64,000 nucleotides of DNA from Blautia schinkii DSM 10518 (GTDB taxonomy: Bacteria; Bacillota; Clostridia; Lachnospirales; Lachnospiraceae). The stretch covers positions 1 to 64,000 of the forward strand of contig JNKJ01000021.1 of the NCBI GenBank assembly GCA_000702025.1. Direction: 5' to 3'. Below the pieces are notes generated by a model, which searched no databases, was not told the origin of the DNA, and saw only the letters and a list, made by a program, of their open reading frames with translations. This document shows positions 17,899 to 25,886 of the stretch, piece by piece (position 1 is the first letter of the stretch; every line of letters begins with the position of its first letter). The position numbers were made by a program, and so were the translations under genes.

Positions 17899-18852
17899 AT
17901 GAAGTTATTGAATTCTACGGAAACCGCGCTGGATGACATGCTAAAAGGATTGATGCTGGCCCAGCCGGGGGAATTCCGGCGTATTGAGGATGAATACAGC
18001 TATGCCCTGGTGAGACAAAGTCTGAGGTTTGGAAAGGTACAGGTCATGGTGAATGGCGGCGGAGGCTGGGGCCCTCTTTTCCCCGGAGTTGTAGGAGAAG
18101 GGCTTGCGGATGCCATGGTTCACGGAGATTTCAACTGTGCGCCCAATGCCTGGCTCATCTATCAGGCAGCCCGGGAGATTGAGGATGGAAAGGGTGTTTT
18201 TATCCTGACAAATAATTACGCGGGAGATTACCTGAATAATGATATGGCCCAGGAGCTTTTAAACCACGAGAATATCCCTTCTTATGTGTGCTATGTGAGT
18301 GACAATGTATGCAGTGCAAGAGGAGAGGGCAAGGATAAACGCGGAGGTATGACAGGAATCGGGCTGCTGCTTAAGCTCGCTTCGGCATTGTCACAGGAGG
18401 GTGCTGAGCTTGAGGAGATTACAAGAGTTGTGGAGAAGGCGAATGACAGGCTTCGTACCATTGCTGTGTGCTGCAGTGAGGATGGAGATGTGGTGGAATA
18501 CGGAAACGGTTTTTCCGGGGAGCCGCCTGCATTCCGGGAGAAATACCGTTCTGCGGACGCTTCTGCACAGCGGATTCTGGACTTTCTGTTGCCGGAGCTT
18601 GAGGACTTCCGGGGAGATTCCCTGTTTTTGATGGTAAACCGGATGAAAAAGATGTCTTATCTTGAGGGGTATGTGATGCTCAATGCTCTGTCTGGGGAGC
18701 TTGCAAGGCGTGGGTATAGTCTTGGAGGCTGTGCGGTGGGCGGATATTTTGATGCCTTTGACACGAATGGCTGTATTGTCAGTGTAATGGCCTGTGACCA
18801 GGAGCTCAAGTCCTGCCTCAAGCCGGTTAAGGGTTATGACTTTACCTTGTAA
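17899..18852 (+). CDS. DhaK-like protein lacking both active-site histidines
   Basis: Resembles the substrate-binding subunit of dihydroxyacetone kinases (Dak1 domain), 317 residues. Compared with the canonical DhaK next door (19726-20733), GGSGHLPVFLGYVGEGML is here GGGGWGPLFPGVVGEGLA, so the first histidine is Trp, and GIHGEPG is GFSGEPP, so the histidine that forms the hemiaminal with substrate is Ser. The catalytic Asp region is kept (NNYAGDYLNND versus GNYGGDTMNFE). Known DhaK chemistry needs the covalent His, so this protein either uses a different binding mode, serves a different substrate, or acts as a regulatory partner. Lies 14 bp after the permease. Confidence 0.8.
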   Translation: MKLLNSTETALDDMLKGLMLAQPGEFRRIEDEYSYALVRQSLRFGKVQVMVNGGGGWGPLFPGVVGEGLADAMVHGDFNCAPNAWLIYQAAREIEDGKGVFILTNNYAGDYLNNDMAQELLNHENIPSYVCYVSDNVCSARGEGKDKRGGMTGIGLLLKLASALSQEGAELEEITRVVEKANDRLRTIAVCCSEDGDVVEYGNGFSGEPPAFREKYRSADASAQRILDFLLPELEDFRGDSLFLMVNRMKKMSYLEGYVMLNALSGELARRGYSLGGCAVGGYFDAFDTNGCIVSVMACDQELKSCLKPVKGYDFTL

Positions 18853-18862
18853 CCTATAAGAA

Positions 18863-19046
18863 GATGTGACTCCCACTACTATAGGCGGTGAGTGAAAGAA
18901 AGTTAGTCTTAGCGGGAGTACAGGCTTATTTCAGGATAAAGACACCGGCAGATTGCAGAGCCACACAGATAAATAATGTCATGCAAATCATGGCGTGCAG
19001 CCCGCGACAAGTACGCCGGGGTGTACTTAAATATAGAAGGTGTGCC
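18863..19046 (+). other. structured intergenic segment before dhaL-1
   Basis: The segment begins with CTCCCACTACTATAGGCGGTG, a short hairpin, and ends in the region GTGCAGCCCGCGACAAGTAC, then GGTGTACTTAAATAT. A related though diverged segment lies before dhaL-2 at 20775-20935: CTCCCACCTCTACAGGTGG, then ACGCAGCC...GTCGTACTCTG. Either a leader regulatory RNA or remnants of an IS605-type right end. Confidence 0.4.
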
Positions 19047-19070
19047 TAAGCGAAAGGAATGAGATTTTTT

Positions 19071-19745
19071 ATGAGGGAACTTACGGTATCAATGCTGCAG
19101 GATATTTTTAAGCATGTGGCAGATACAATTATACAAAATGAGCCATATCTAACAGAGATAGATAACGTGATCGGTGACGGTGACCATGGCACAGGGATGA
19201 AGCGCGGATTTACCGCTCTGGGGAAAATGCTGGATTCCAAGGAATTTACAGATGTGAATGAATTGTGCGGCGCAGTGGGTATGGAATTGCTGAGAAGTAT
19301 GGGCGGGGCCTCGGGAGTTATTTTCTGCACCATGTTTTTTGGCGGACTTGATTGCCTGCCTCACGGGGAAAAGGCTGGGCTTTCCGAGCTTGCCGCATAT
19401 TTTACAGCCGGGGAAGCAGCGATAGAGAAAAGAGGCAAAGCGAAGCCGGGACAGAAAACGATGCTGGATGCACTTTACCCGGCAGTACATGCGCTGAAAG
19501 CTGCGGATGAGCAGGGGGTAGAGCTTGAGGAAGCTTTCCGGATGGCATATGAAGCCGCACTTGAGGGTGTGGAGGCAAGTAAAGCCATGCAGTCCAGGGT
19601 GGGGCGGTCTAAGAATTTCCACGAGGCGACCATCGGCTGGCCTGACCCGGGAGCGGTGTCTACCAGTTTGATATTTAAAGCATTTTTAGAAGGAATTATT
19701 TCCTGCGGAGAAAGAGAGGTTGACCATGAGAAAAATTATCAATGA
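19071..19745 (+). CDS. dhaL: DhaL-like kinase subunit 1
   Basis: Nucleotide-binding Dak2 domain protein of about 224 residues. The magnesium/ADP site is intact as DNVIGDGDHGTGMKRGF; further family motifs are SMGGASGVIFCTMF, KPGQKTMLDAL and WPDPGAVSTS. It would transfer phosphate to substrate bound by a DhaK partner. I prefer the ATG at 19071 (MRELTVSML), matching DhaL N-termini; 19059 is an alternative. The 3' end overlaps the DhaK start by 20 bp, showing that the two form a coupled pair. Confidence 0.88.
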   Translation: MRELTVSMLQDIFKHVADTIIQNEPYLTEIDNVIGDGDHGTGMKRGFTALGKMLDSKEFTDVNELCGAVGMELLRSMGGASGVIFCTMFFGGLDCLPHGEKAGLSELAAYFTAGEAAIEKRGKAKPGQKTMLDALYPAVHALKAADEQGVELEEAFRMAYEAALEGVEASKAMQSRVGRSKNFHEATIGWPDPGAVSTSLIFKAFLEGIISCGEREVDHEKNYQ

Positions 19746-20733
19746 TCCCCGGGATTTTGTCCCGGAGGTGATGGAAGGTATTTTGGCAGCATATAAGGAC
19801 AAGGTGACAACTCTTGACGAGGATAACCGTATTCTTATGCGCAATACACCTGTCAAGCCGGGCAAGGTGGGAATCGTCACAGCCGGAGGAAGCGGCCATC
19901 TGCCGGTATTTCTTGGTTATGTGGGCGAGGGAATGCTGGACGGCTGTGCGGTGGGCAATGTGTTTGCATCTCCGTCTGCAAAGAAGATGGAGGAAATGAT
20001 TAAGGCCGCGGACCATGGCAGCGGAGTGCTCTGTCTCTATGGAAATTACGGCGGGGATACCATGAACTTCGAGATGGCATGTGAGAACGCGGAATTTGAT
20101 GATGTTGAGACCATGCAGGTTCTGGTAAAGGACGATGTGGCTTCCAGGCCAAAAGAAGAAATGGACATGCGCCGCGGTGTGGCGGGTATGGTATATGCGT
20201 TTAAGGTAGCCGGAGCTGCTGCGGAGGATATGCTTTCGCTTAGAGAGGTGGCAGAGGTCGCGCAGGAGGCTCTTGACAATATCAGGACTATGGGCTTTGC
20301 GCTTTCTCCGTGCATCGTGCCTGAGGTGGGGAAGGCGACCTTCAGCATTGGTGAGGATGAACTGGAACTGGGAATGGGCATTCACGGAGAGCCGGGTATT
20401 GAAGTGTGCAAGATGGTGAAGGCTGACGAGATTGCAGATAAGGTGCTGGACAAGCTTTTGGAGGATATGCCGCTTAACAGTGGTGATGAGGTATCTGTGA
20501 TGATCAATGGGCTGGGAGCAACGCCTCTCGAGGAGCAGTTCATACTTTACCGCAGAGTGGCTTATAGACTTGAGGAGATGGGCGTGCAGATTTACATGCC
20601 GCATATCGGAGAATTTGCGACCTCTATGGAAATGGCAGGGGCGTCGGTCACTATATTTAAGCTTAATGAAAGGCTGAAAAAATATTTAAGGGAGCCAGCA
20701 AATACTCCATTCTATACAAACAGTAATAAATAG
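19726..20733 (+). CDS. dhaK: dihydroxyacetone-type kinase, DhaK subunit
   Basis: Substrate-binding subunit of a dihydroxyacetone-family kinase, 335 residues. The active-site histidines are present in AGGSGHLPVF near residue 60 and in GMGIHGEPGIE near residue 223, and the Asp in GNYGGDTMNFE near residue 112. Other family blocks: YVGEGMLDGCAVGNVF and ALSPCIVPEVGK. No DhaM phosphotransferase subunit is seen in the cluster, so ATP rather than PTS phosphate may be the donor, as in two-subunit ATP-dependent kinases. The substrate could be dihydroxyacetone, erythrulose or another short ketose. The start at 19726 is preceded by AGAGAGG. Confidence 0.88.
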   Translation: MRKIINDPRDFVPEVMEGILAAYKDKVTTLDEDNRILMRNTPVKPGKVGIVTAGGSGHLPVFLGYVGEGMLDGCAVGNVFASPSAKKMEEMIKAADHGSGVLCLYGNYGGDTMNFEMACENAEFDDVETMQVLVKDDVASRPKEEMDMRRGVAGMVYAFKVAGAAAEDMLSLREVAEVAQEALDNIRTMGFALSPCIVPEVGKATFSIGEDELELGMGIHGEPGIEVCKMVKADEIADKVLDKLLEDMPLNSGDEVSVMINGLGATPLEEQFILYRRVAYRLEEMGVQIYMPHIGEFATSMEMAGASVTIFKLNERLKKYLREPANTPFYTNSNK

Positions 20734-20774
20734 TGCAGACAGTAATAACGTAAAGAATATAATTTTAACGAAAT

Positions 20775-20935
20775 AAGTGAGAATTCTCCCACCTCTACAG
20801 GTGGCGAGATGAATCAACAAAAACAAGATTAACGGCAGTGGTGGGCAGAGAAATCGGTATGCCCCACTGACATGAGGTCAAGACACGCAGCCATAAAAGT
20901 CGTACTCTGTGAAATTATCGAGCATGAATTAAAAA
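20775..20935 (+). other. structured intergenic segment before dhaL-2
   Basis: Counterpart of 18863-19046: a CCCACC-TCTACA-GGTGG hairpin followed by conserved blocks in the same order (GAG.TGAA, CGG.AGT, CGCAGCC, GTAC). Contains an extra hairpin GTGGGC...GCCCCAC. Function unknown; transposon remnant or leader RNA. Confidence 0.4.
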
Positions 20936-20969
20936 AAGAAAGAAAATACAGAAAAAGGGGAGGATTCCG

Positions 20970-21599
20970 TTGAAAAAAGAACAATTAAAATATATTTTGG
21001 GAGAAATCAGCAGGATAATGGACGAAAGCGCAGACTATCTTGTGTCCCTGGACGCGAAGTTTGGAGACGGGGATTTAGGAATTTCTATGAGCCAGGGATT
21101 TAAGAAAGTTGCGGAATATATGGAGACAGCACAGGAGGATGACCTGGGTAAGCTTCTAAGAGCCTGCTCCTCCGAATTTAATGAGGTTGCACCGTCGACA
21201 TTGGGAACGATCATGTCATTTGGTTTTATGGGAATGGCTAAGGTGCTTAAGGGAAAAATGGAAGCCACGCTGCCAGAGATGGCCGCAGCAATGGAGGCTG
21301 GCGTGCAGATGATCATGGATAAGGCGAAATCCCGTCCGGGTGACAAGACCATTCTGGACAGCCTGATTCCCGGGGTGCAGGTATTGAAAGAACAGTGCAG
21401 TGAGCCGGATGTGTTTGAGAAAGCATATCAGGCCGCCTATGAGGGAATGGAACTGACTAAAACCATGAAAGGCAAGCATGGAAGGATTGCCTACTATGGG
21501 GACAAGACGATTGGTGAGGTGGACGGCGGAGCTACGGTTGGAATGTTGATTTTCAAGGCGGTTTCCGATGCGGTCAGCAAATTGACTGAAGTGCAATAG
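20970..21599 (+). CDS. DhaL-like kinase subunit 2
   Basis: Second Dak2-type protein, 209 residues, starting at TTG behind GGGGAGG. The acidic ADP/magnesium motif is retained but altered: KFGDGDLGISMSQGF replaces the usual GDxDHG form. The loop that reads GGASG in DhaL-1 is APSTLGT here, and DPGATS is VDGGATV. Conserved parts remain (SRPGDKTILDSL). It probably pairs with one of the two DhaK-type proteins; the atypical loops suggest a different partner from DhaL-1, perhaps the histidine-less one. Confidence 0.82.
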   Translation: MKKEQLKYILGEISRIMDESADYLVSLDAKFGDGDLGISMSQGFKKVAEYMETAQEDDLGKLLRACSSEFNEVAPSTLGTIMSFGFMGMAKVLKGKMEATLPEMAAAMEAGVQMIMDKAKSRPGDKTILDSLIPGVQVLKEQCSEPDVFEKAYQAAYEGMELTKTMKGKHGRIAYYGDKTIGEVDGGATVGMLIFKAVSDAVSKLTEVQ

Positions 21600-21672
21600 G
21601 CCGCAGTGCAATAGGCCGCAATGCAATAACCCACAACGCAATAACCCGCAATGCAATAACGCGTAGTGCAAG
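21588..21672 (+). repeat. short tandem repeat around GCAATAACCCGCAAT
   Basis: About six imperfect 14-15-bp units (AGTGCAATAGGCCGC, AATGCAATAACCCAC, AACGCAATAACCCGC and so on), beginning in the last codons of dhaL-2 and running into the gap before the aldolase. Confidence 0.8.
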
Positions 21673-21864
21673 TAATATCGTTTTATGGAAATAGCAAAGC
21701 TGTATGTACCAATATACATCTATGTTGGCATACGACACAGGACGTGGGTGTCAGCAAATACACAGGAGCGAAGTTGAAGCAACCAAACCAATCAAACCAA
21801 ACAAAATAAACAAAACAACCAAACCATACTATAACATAATAAAAGTAAAGAGAGGATACATATC

Positions 21865-22710
21865 ATGGCATTAGTAAAAGTTAGTGAAATATTGAGAATG
21901 GCAGACGAGGCGAATACCTCTGTAATTGCATTTAACTGTACAGATTATAATATGATTTATTCCGTTGTCACAGTGGCGGAGGAGCTGCAGAAACCTGTAA
22001 TCATCATGCTCTACCCGGAGCATCATCATTTGAATAATGCGGCAGACCCGGCTGCCTTTGCCGCAACGGTGAAGAGCCTTGCAGCTAATGTAAAGGTTCC
22101 TATCGGGTTTCATTTGGACCACAGCAGTGATATCAACTACATTATGAAAGCTATTAAGGCCGGCTTTACATCCGTGATGATTGACGGTTCCATGCTTCCC
22201 CTGGAAGAGAATATTGTGCTCACCAAGAAGGTAGTAGAGATTGCTCATGCCTTTGATGTGGATGTGGAGGCAGAGCTTGGACGGGTAGGATTTGCCAAGG
22301 ATTCTGACCAGGATAAGCTTGACATGTATACCAAGCCAGAAGTGGCAGCAGCCTTCTGCGAGGAGACGAAGGTTGATTCCGTGGCAGTGGCAATCGGCAG
22401 CGCACACGGCGTATATCTGGAAACACCGAAGCTTGACCTGGAGCGCCTGGCAGCAATCAATGCGGCTACAAATGTACCGCTGGTACTTCACGGCGGAAGC
22501 GGTATTCCCAATGACCAGTTGGAGCAGGCGTTTACCAAGGGTATTAATAAATTTAATGTAGGAACAGAATTCTTCCAGTTGAATTACGACAGTATTAAGG
22601 AATACTGCGAGACATATAAGGAAAAAGGAAATGTGTTTGATATGCCTAAATTTGTACAGGAGAAATTGATGGCATATCTGAGAAAGAAAATGGAGTTGTC
22701 TAAGTTTTAA
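21865..22710 (+). CDS. class II ketose-bisphosphate aldolase
   Basis: Zinc-dependent aldolase of 281 residues in the FbaA/GatY/KbaY family, cleaving a ketose-1-phosphate or 1,6-bisphosphate to glycerone phosphate and an aldehyde. Visible sites: GFHLDHSSDINYI near residue 76 (proton-donor Asp and zinc His), VEAELGRVGF near 131 (Glu), IGSAHGVY near 175 and LHGGSGIPNDQL near 205 (zinc His and phosphate loop). Family members do not reveal the sugar. As last gene of the ABC/Dha-kinase cluster, it would cleave the phosphorylated product. Start preceded by AGAGAGG. Confidence 0.9.
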   Translation: MALVKVSEILRMADEANTSVIAFNCTDYNMIYSVVTVAEELQKPVIIMLYPEHHHLNNAADPAAFAATVKSLAANVKVPIGFHLDHSSDINYIMKAIKAGFTSVMIDGSMLPLEENIVLTKKVVEIAHAFDVDVEAELGRVGFAKDSDQDKLDMYTKPEVAAAFCEETKVDSVAVAIGSAHGVYLETPKLDLERLAAINAATNVPLVLHGGSGIPNDQLEQAFTKGINKFNVGTEFFQLNYDSIKEYCETYKEKGNVFDMPKFVQEKLMAYLRKKMELSKF

Positions 22711-23078
22711 AATGTATGTCGGCCTAAACACCTCCACAGCCATTAATCTTTTTGTGAAAACAGTTTTACGTGAAAACCGTATTCCATTTGAAATTACACA
22801 GTCCGCCGCTCCTTTTTTTCAAAAACCGATATGGCCTGTGTGAAAAAATCCGTCCAGGAACTCCGAGAAGGAAAGAGAACGGTACACGAACTGATTGAGG
22901 TAGAGGATGAGTGAAAAAATCTGGTCAGATGATACTTGGGAAGACTACCTCTATTGGCAGACACTATAATCCCCGCCCTTTCAAATCCCCGCAGTTCAGA
23001 GCAGGGAGAATTGAAAGGGTGGGGATTACATCGTGGGAAACATATTACTCCGAATATAAAAAAAGGAGTGTGTTCATT
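22711..23078. other. gap with a 17-bp inverted repeat
   Basis: AATCCCCGCCCTTTCAA (22968-22984) pairs with TTGAAAGGGTGGGGATT (23011-23027), one mismatch, 26-base loop and no T-run. A fragment around 22840-22914 reads VKKSVQELREGKRTVHELIE before a stop and may be a gene remnant. AAAAGGAG at 23061 belongs to the HTH gene. Confidence 0.5.
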
Positions 23079-23393
23079 ATGAAGAAAAAATATCCTGTAA
23101 TTGATATAGCAAGAACGGGCCAGAATATAAAGCGTATAATGAAGTTTAAAGGACTTACGGTGAAGGGCATTCAGGAATTTTTAGAACTGAGCACACCACA
23201 GAGTATTTATCACTGGTTTGATGGAAGGAATCTGCCTACAATAGATAATCTATATGCATTAAGCGAGCTTTTCCATCTGCCGGTGGATGCGCTATTAATA
23301 GGCGACAGGAAATTTGAGTGCAAGTGCCGGAGTGATATACATCAGCGTGTGTTTGCATATTATGAACGTTTTATTGAGTTTAAGGCCGGATGA
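23079..23393 (+). CDS. HTH (XRE-like) regulator
   Basis: Small DNA-binding protein of 104 residues. The helix-turn-helix is read in LTVKGIQEFLELSTPQSIYH, then WFDGRNLPTIDNLYALSELF and LPVDALLIG, a Cro/C1-type pattern. The start at 23079 is chosen for the AAGGAG upstream; a longer frame starting at 22911 runs through the inverted repeat and is rejected. It opens the accessory island and could regulate the RNA-ligase genes or the RloAB operon; neither is shown. Confidence 0.8.
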   Translation: MKKKYPVIDIARTGQNIKRIMKFKGLTVKGIQEFLELSTPQSIYHWFDGRNLPTIDNLYALSELFHLPVDALLIGDRKFECKCRSDIHQRVFAYYERFIEFKAG

Positions 23394-23481
23394 AATGAGA
23401 ATTATATTTTGCTGTGTTTTCGCAAATGAAACGGAGCCAGCCAGGGCATTATACTACAGGTACAATGACAAAACATAGTTC

Positions 23482-23530
23482 CTCTCTTAAAATGATTTCA
23501 TTGAGATCACTTTGAGAGAGGATTTTTTAT
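23482..23530 (+). terminator. terminator upstream of the RNA ligase gene
   Basis: CCTCTCTTAAA...TTTGAGAGAGG stem followed by TTTTTTATT, between the HTH gene and the ligase. As it sits 36 bases before the ligase start, it may act as an attenuator. Confidence 0.7.
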
Positions 23531-23565
23531 TGGTGTATTGCCAATTGAAATAAGGGTAATTAGAA

Positions 23566-24594
23566 GTGGAAAAGAGAAAATTAGCATCGGTGCAGTATGT
23601 GCACCACATAACTCCGATAGAGGGAGCAGACAGAATAGAGTGCGTACATGTCCTAGGCTGGCAGTGCGTTGCAAATAAGGGACAGTTCCAGGTTGGAGAC
23701 CACTGTGTGTATATGGAAGTGGATTCTTTTCTTCCTGTATGTGAGCAGTTTGAATTCTTAAGAAGCAACAGCTTTAAGAAAAGCGAGATTCTTGGTGAAG
23801 GTTTCCGATTGAGAACCTTGAATTTTAGAGGACAGATTTCGCAGGGCTTGATTCAGCCTTTATCAATATTGCCGGAAGGAAATTATGAGCTTGGCGATGA
23901 TGTAACTGCTTTACTTGGAATTAGGAAGTGGGAGGTCGAAGAGAGAGTAACCAATAGCGGTACAGTAGTGGGCGACTTTCCTGATGGAATTCCTAAGACT
24001 GATGAGCTAAGAGTGCAATCCTATCCGGAATTGATTGAAGAATTCAAAACCGTAAAGGGGTATTACATCAGCACTAAGATGGATGGCACCAGTGTCACCA
24101 TGTATTGGAAGGGTGGTCACTTTGGTATCTGCGGTAGAAATTATGAATACGCAGATGATGATAAGTGTGCAATGTGGAAGTACGCTCATGAGCACGGAAT
24201 TCCTGAGAGAGTAGCAAAAAATAATCTGCCGAATATTGCAATTCAGGGTGAGTTCTGCGGTGCCGGAATTCAGAAAAACAGATTAAAGCTTGTCAAGCCC
24301 GAGTGGTATGTATTTACCATGATTGATTTAGAAACCCACAGAAGATTACCTCTTGCAAAGATGAGGGAATTATGCGAGCTCTTGAAGTTTAAAATGGTTC
24401 CTGTAGAAGAGGAAAAGGAAGTATTTGAGTATGACAGTATTGAGGTGCTTCTTGCGAGGGCAAAGGGTACGTATGCTTCCGGTATGGATAAGGAGGGAAT
24501 TGTAATCCGCCCAACAGAATCAGTATACTCCAAAACCATTGGAGGACCACTGTCTATGAAAGTGCTGAACAATGATTATTTATTAAAAGAATAA
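23566..24594 (+). CDS. RNA ligase, DRB0094 (Rnl5) type
   Basis: ATP-dependent RNA ligase of 342 residues, the length of the Deinococcus radiodurans enzyme. An N-terminal OB-like domain (residues 1-120, LGWQCVANKGQFQVGDHCVY) precedes the nucleotidyltransferase. Motif I is STKMDGTSV with the adenylated Lys at 171; then GRNYEYAD, AIQGEFCGAGIQ (motif IIIa-like), KEGIVIRP (motif IV) and LSMKVLN (motif V). Family members seal 3'-OH/5'-phosphate breaks in duplex RNA. Start is GTG with AAGGG upstream. It is 13 bp from the coiled-coil gene and close to a tRNA-like RNA and a PARG, suggesting repair of a specific RNA. Confidence 0.9.
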   Translation: MEKRKLASVQYVHHITPIEGADRIECVHVLGWQCVANKGQFQVGDHCVYMEVDSFLPVCEQFEFLRSNSFKKSEILGEGFRLRTLNFRGQISQGLIQPLSILPEGNYELGDDVTALLGIRKWEVEERVTNSGTVVGDFPDGIPKTDELRVQSYPELIEEFKTVKGYYISTKMDGTSVTMYWKGGHFGICGRNYEYADDDKCAMWKYAHEHGIPERVAKNNLPNIAIQGEFCGAGIQKNRLKLVKPEWYVFTMIDLETHRRLPLAKMRELCELLKFKMVPVEEEKEVFEYDSIEVLLARAKGTYASGMDKEGIVIRPTESVYSKTIGGPLSMKVLNNDYLLKE

Positions 24595-24607
24595 GGAGGA
24601 AGTAAAG

Positions 24608-25267
24608 ATGGCTGAGAAAATGCTTGTAACGCAGGCGCTGGATGAAAGAGACATGCTTGTAAAGAAAATCCAGGACAAGATTGCAAAGGCTTCCTTTACG
24701 GATGTGAAGAGGCACAATGAAAAGAAGGTTATTGACCGCAGAGTGCTTGAGGAAACCTTCCGTCAGGAGGCTGAGAGTGCTTATCAGCAAATCATGGATT
24801 TAATCGAACGATTCCAGAAGTTAGATGCGGCTATTGTGGCTTCTAATGCCGCAACCATAATTCATATTTCTTTTGGTGATTACACTGTAGCTGGTGCAAT
24901 TTCACTTAGAAGCAGAATGCGAGGAAACGGCAGCTACGATGATGAGGCTGATTTCGAGCAGAGCCTTTACATCAAGATGAAGAATGAGCTGGACAAGAGA
25001 CTTATTTCTATTGAAAATAAGAATAAGCAGCTTGAGACTACTGCAGAGAGCATGCGTCTGAGCATTCTTGGTAAGGATAGCAAGATGAAGGATGACAAGC
25101 CTCTTGAGGTGGTGGCTGCTTATGTACAGGAGAACACAGCTGAGCTTGTGGATCCACTCGATGTACATAAGAAGGTAGAAGAGATTCAGGAGAAAAGAGC
25201 AAAGCTTCTGTCGGAGCTTGATACTCAGATTAAGGTATCAAACGCTACAACCTTTATCGAGATTTAA
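24608..25267 (+). CDS. coiled-coil protein, partner of the RNA ligase
   Basis: Charged, helical protein of 219 residues beginning MAEKMLVTQALDERDMLVKK behind AAGGAGG. It has no membrane segment or catalytic motif. Two similar blocks, LDAAIVASNAATIIHISFGD near residue 80 and LDTQIKVSNATTFIEI at the C-terminus, and the N-terminal ALDERDxL recall the DIP1984/septicolysin-like family, but this is a weak resemblance. The close spacing (13 bp) to the RNA ligase implies a joint function, possibly as an RNA-binding or scaffold partner. Function otherwise unknown. Confidence 0.7.
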   Translation: MAEKMLVTQALDERDMLVKKIQDKIAKASFTDVKRHNEKKVIDRRVLEETFRQEAESAYQQIMDLIERFQKLDAAIVASNAATIIHISFGDYTVAGAISLRSRMRGNGSYDDEADFEQSLYIKMKNELDKRLISIENKNKQLETTAESMRLSILGKDSKMKDDKPLEVVAAYVQENTAELVDPLDVHKKVEEIQEKRAKLLSELDTQIKVSNATTFIEI

Positions 25268-25385
25268 ACATTTTTGTCTGCAACACGAAAACGCCAAACT
25301 CGGTTTCCCCTGGCAGCGGGGTTAAGCTGCTCTAAATTAATCGATGGTATGTCTTGAAAACATACAAGGTACGATTAAGAGGACT

Positions 25386-25458
25386 TCCTAAATAGCTCAG
25401 TGGGTAGAGCACATGACTTAAAATCATGATGGCGAAGGTTCAAATCCTTCTTCAGGAT
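25386..25458 (+). tRNA. tRNA-Lys-like RNA with UAA anticodon, probably not a normal tRNA
   Basis: Full cloverleaf of 73 bases: acceptor TCCTAAA/TTCAGGA with one A-C mismatch, D stem GCTC/GAGC with GG in the loop, anticodon stem CATGA/TCATG, 5-base variable loop and T stem GAAGG/CCTTC with TTCAAAT loop. The D and anticodon arms (GAGCACATGACTT...AATCATG) match bacterial tRNA-Lys, but the loop is CTTAAAA rather than CTTTTAA, so the anticodon is UAA. That would read Leu UUA, yet the long arm of tRNA-Leu is missing. CCA is not encoded (T then CCC). Flanking bases can extend the acceptor stem (AGAGGA / TCCCT, with bulges). Confidence 0.7.
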
Positions 25459-25886
25459 CCCTATATTGGAGATTGTAAACGGTTTTAGATTTTTTATCAT
25501 TGGTGAATTTTGAATGTTGAACCTTTTTGTTCGTAAACTGTGGTATGTAACGTATGAACTTTTCTGTAGGCATAGCAATATGCTAAAATCCATGGGAAAG
25601 GTTTCGTGCTGAACCGATTGACGTGGAGTATACCTCATGGCTGTGTTGTAGGCATTTTTGTTCATTATGAAAACCAGGGAGGGTGACTTATTTTGAGGCA
25701 GATATACAATCTGTCTTTTTGTCATGTTGTATACTGTTTTGTTTAGTAAAACTCTTGATGGTGAATATAAACACTACCGATGAACAACGTCCCGGTGCTC
25801 CTGCAGCATCTATGGACTATATCAGGTGGCAAACAATCTTAAGAAGCTTATAAAAGATGCTATAAGAGTAGAAAGGCGTGGTTATT
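25459..25886 (+). other. spacer between tRNA-like RNA and PARG gene
   Basis: No gene recognised. AT-rich with several possible weak promoters. GAAAGG before 25887 is the PARG binding site. Confidence 0.4.

Noticed and set aside
19696-20604. 302-codon frame opposite dhaK
   Set aside because: Antisense shadow of the canonical dhaK; His/Ser/Leu-rich with no binding site.
21588-21672. CRISPR array
   Set aside because: Units are 14-15 bp without spacers and no cas genes lie nearby; same for the 16-bp repeats at 59602-59649.
21871-22743. 290-codon frame opposite the class II aldolase
   Set aside because: Exact shadow of a clearly recognisable aldolase; composition (Cys/His/Leu-rich) is typical of antisense frames.
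25386-25458. Ordinary tRNA-Leu(UAA)
   Set aside because: Tempting from the anticodon, but the long variable arm is missing and the body matches tRNA-Lys.
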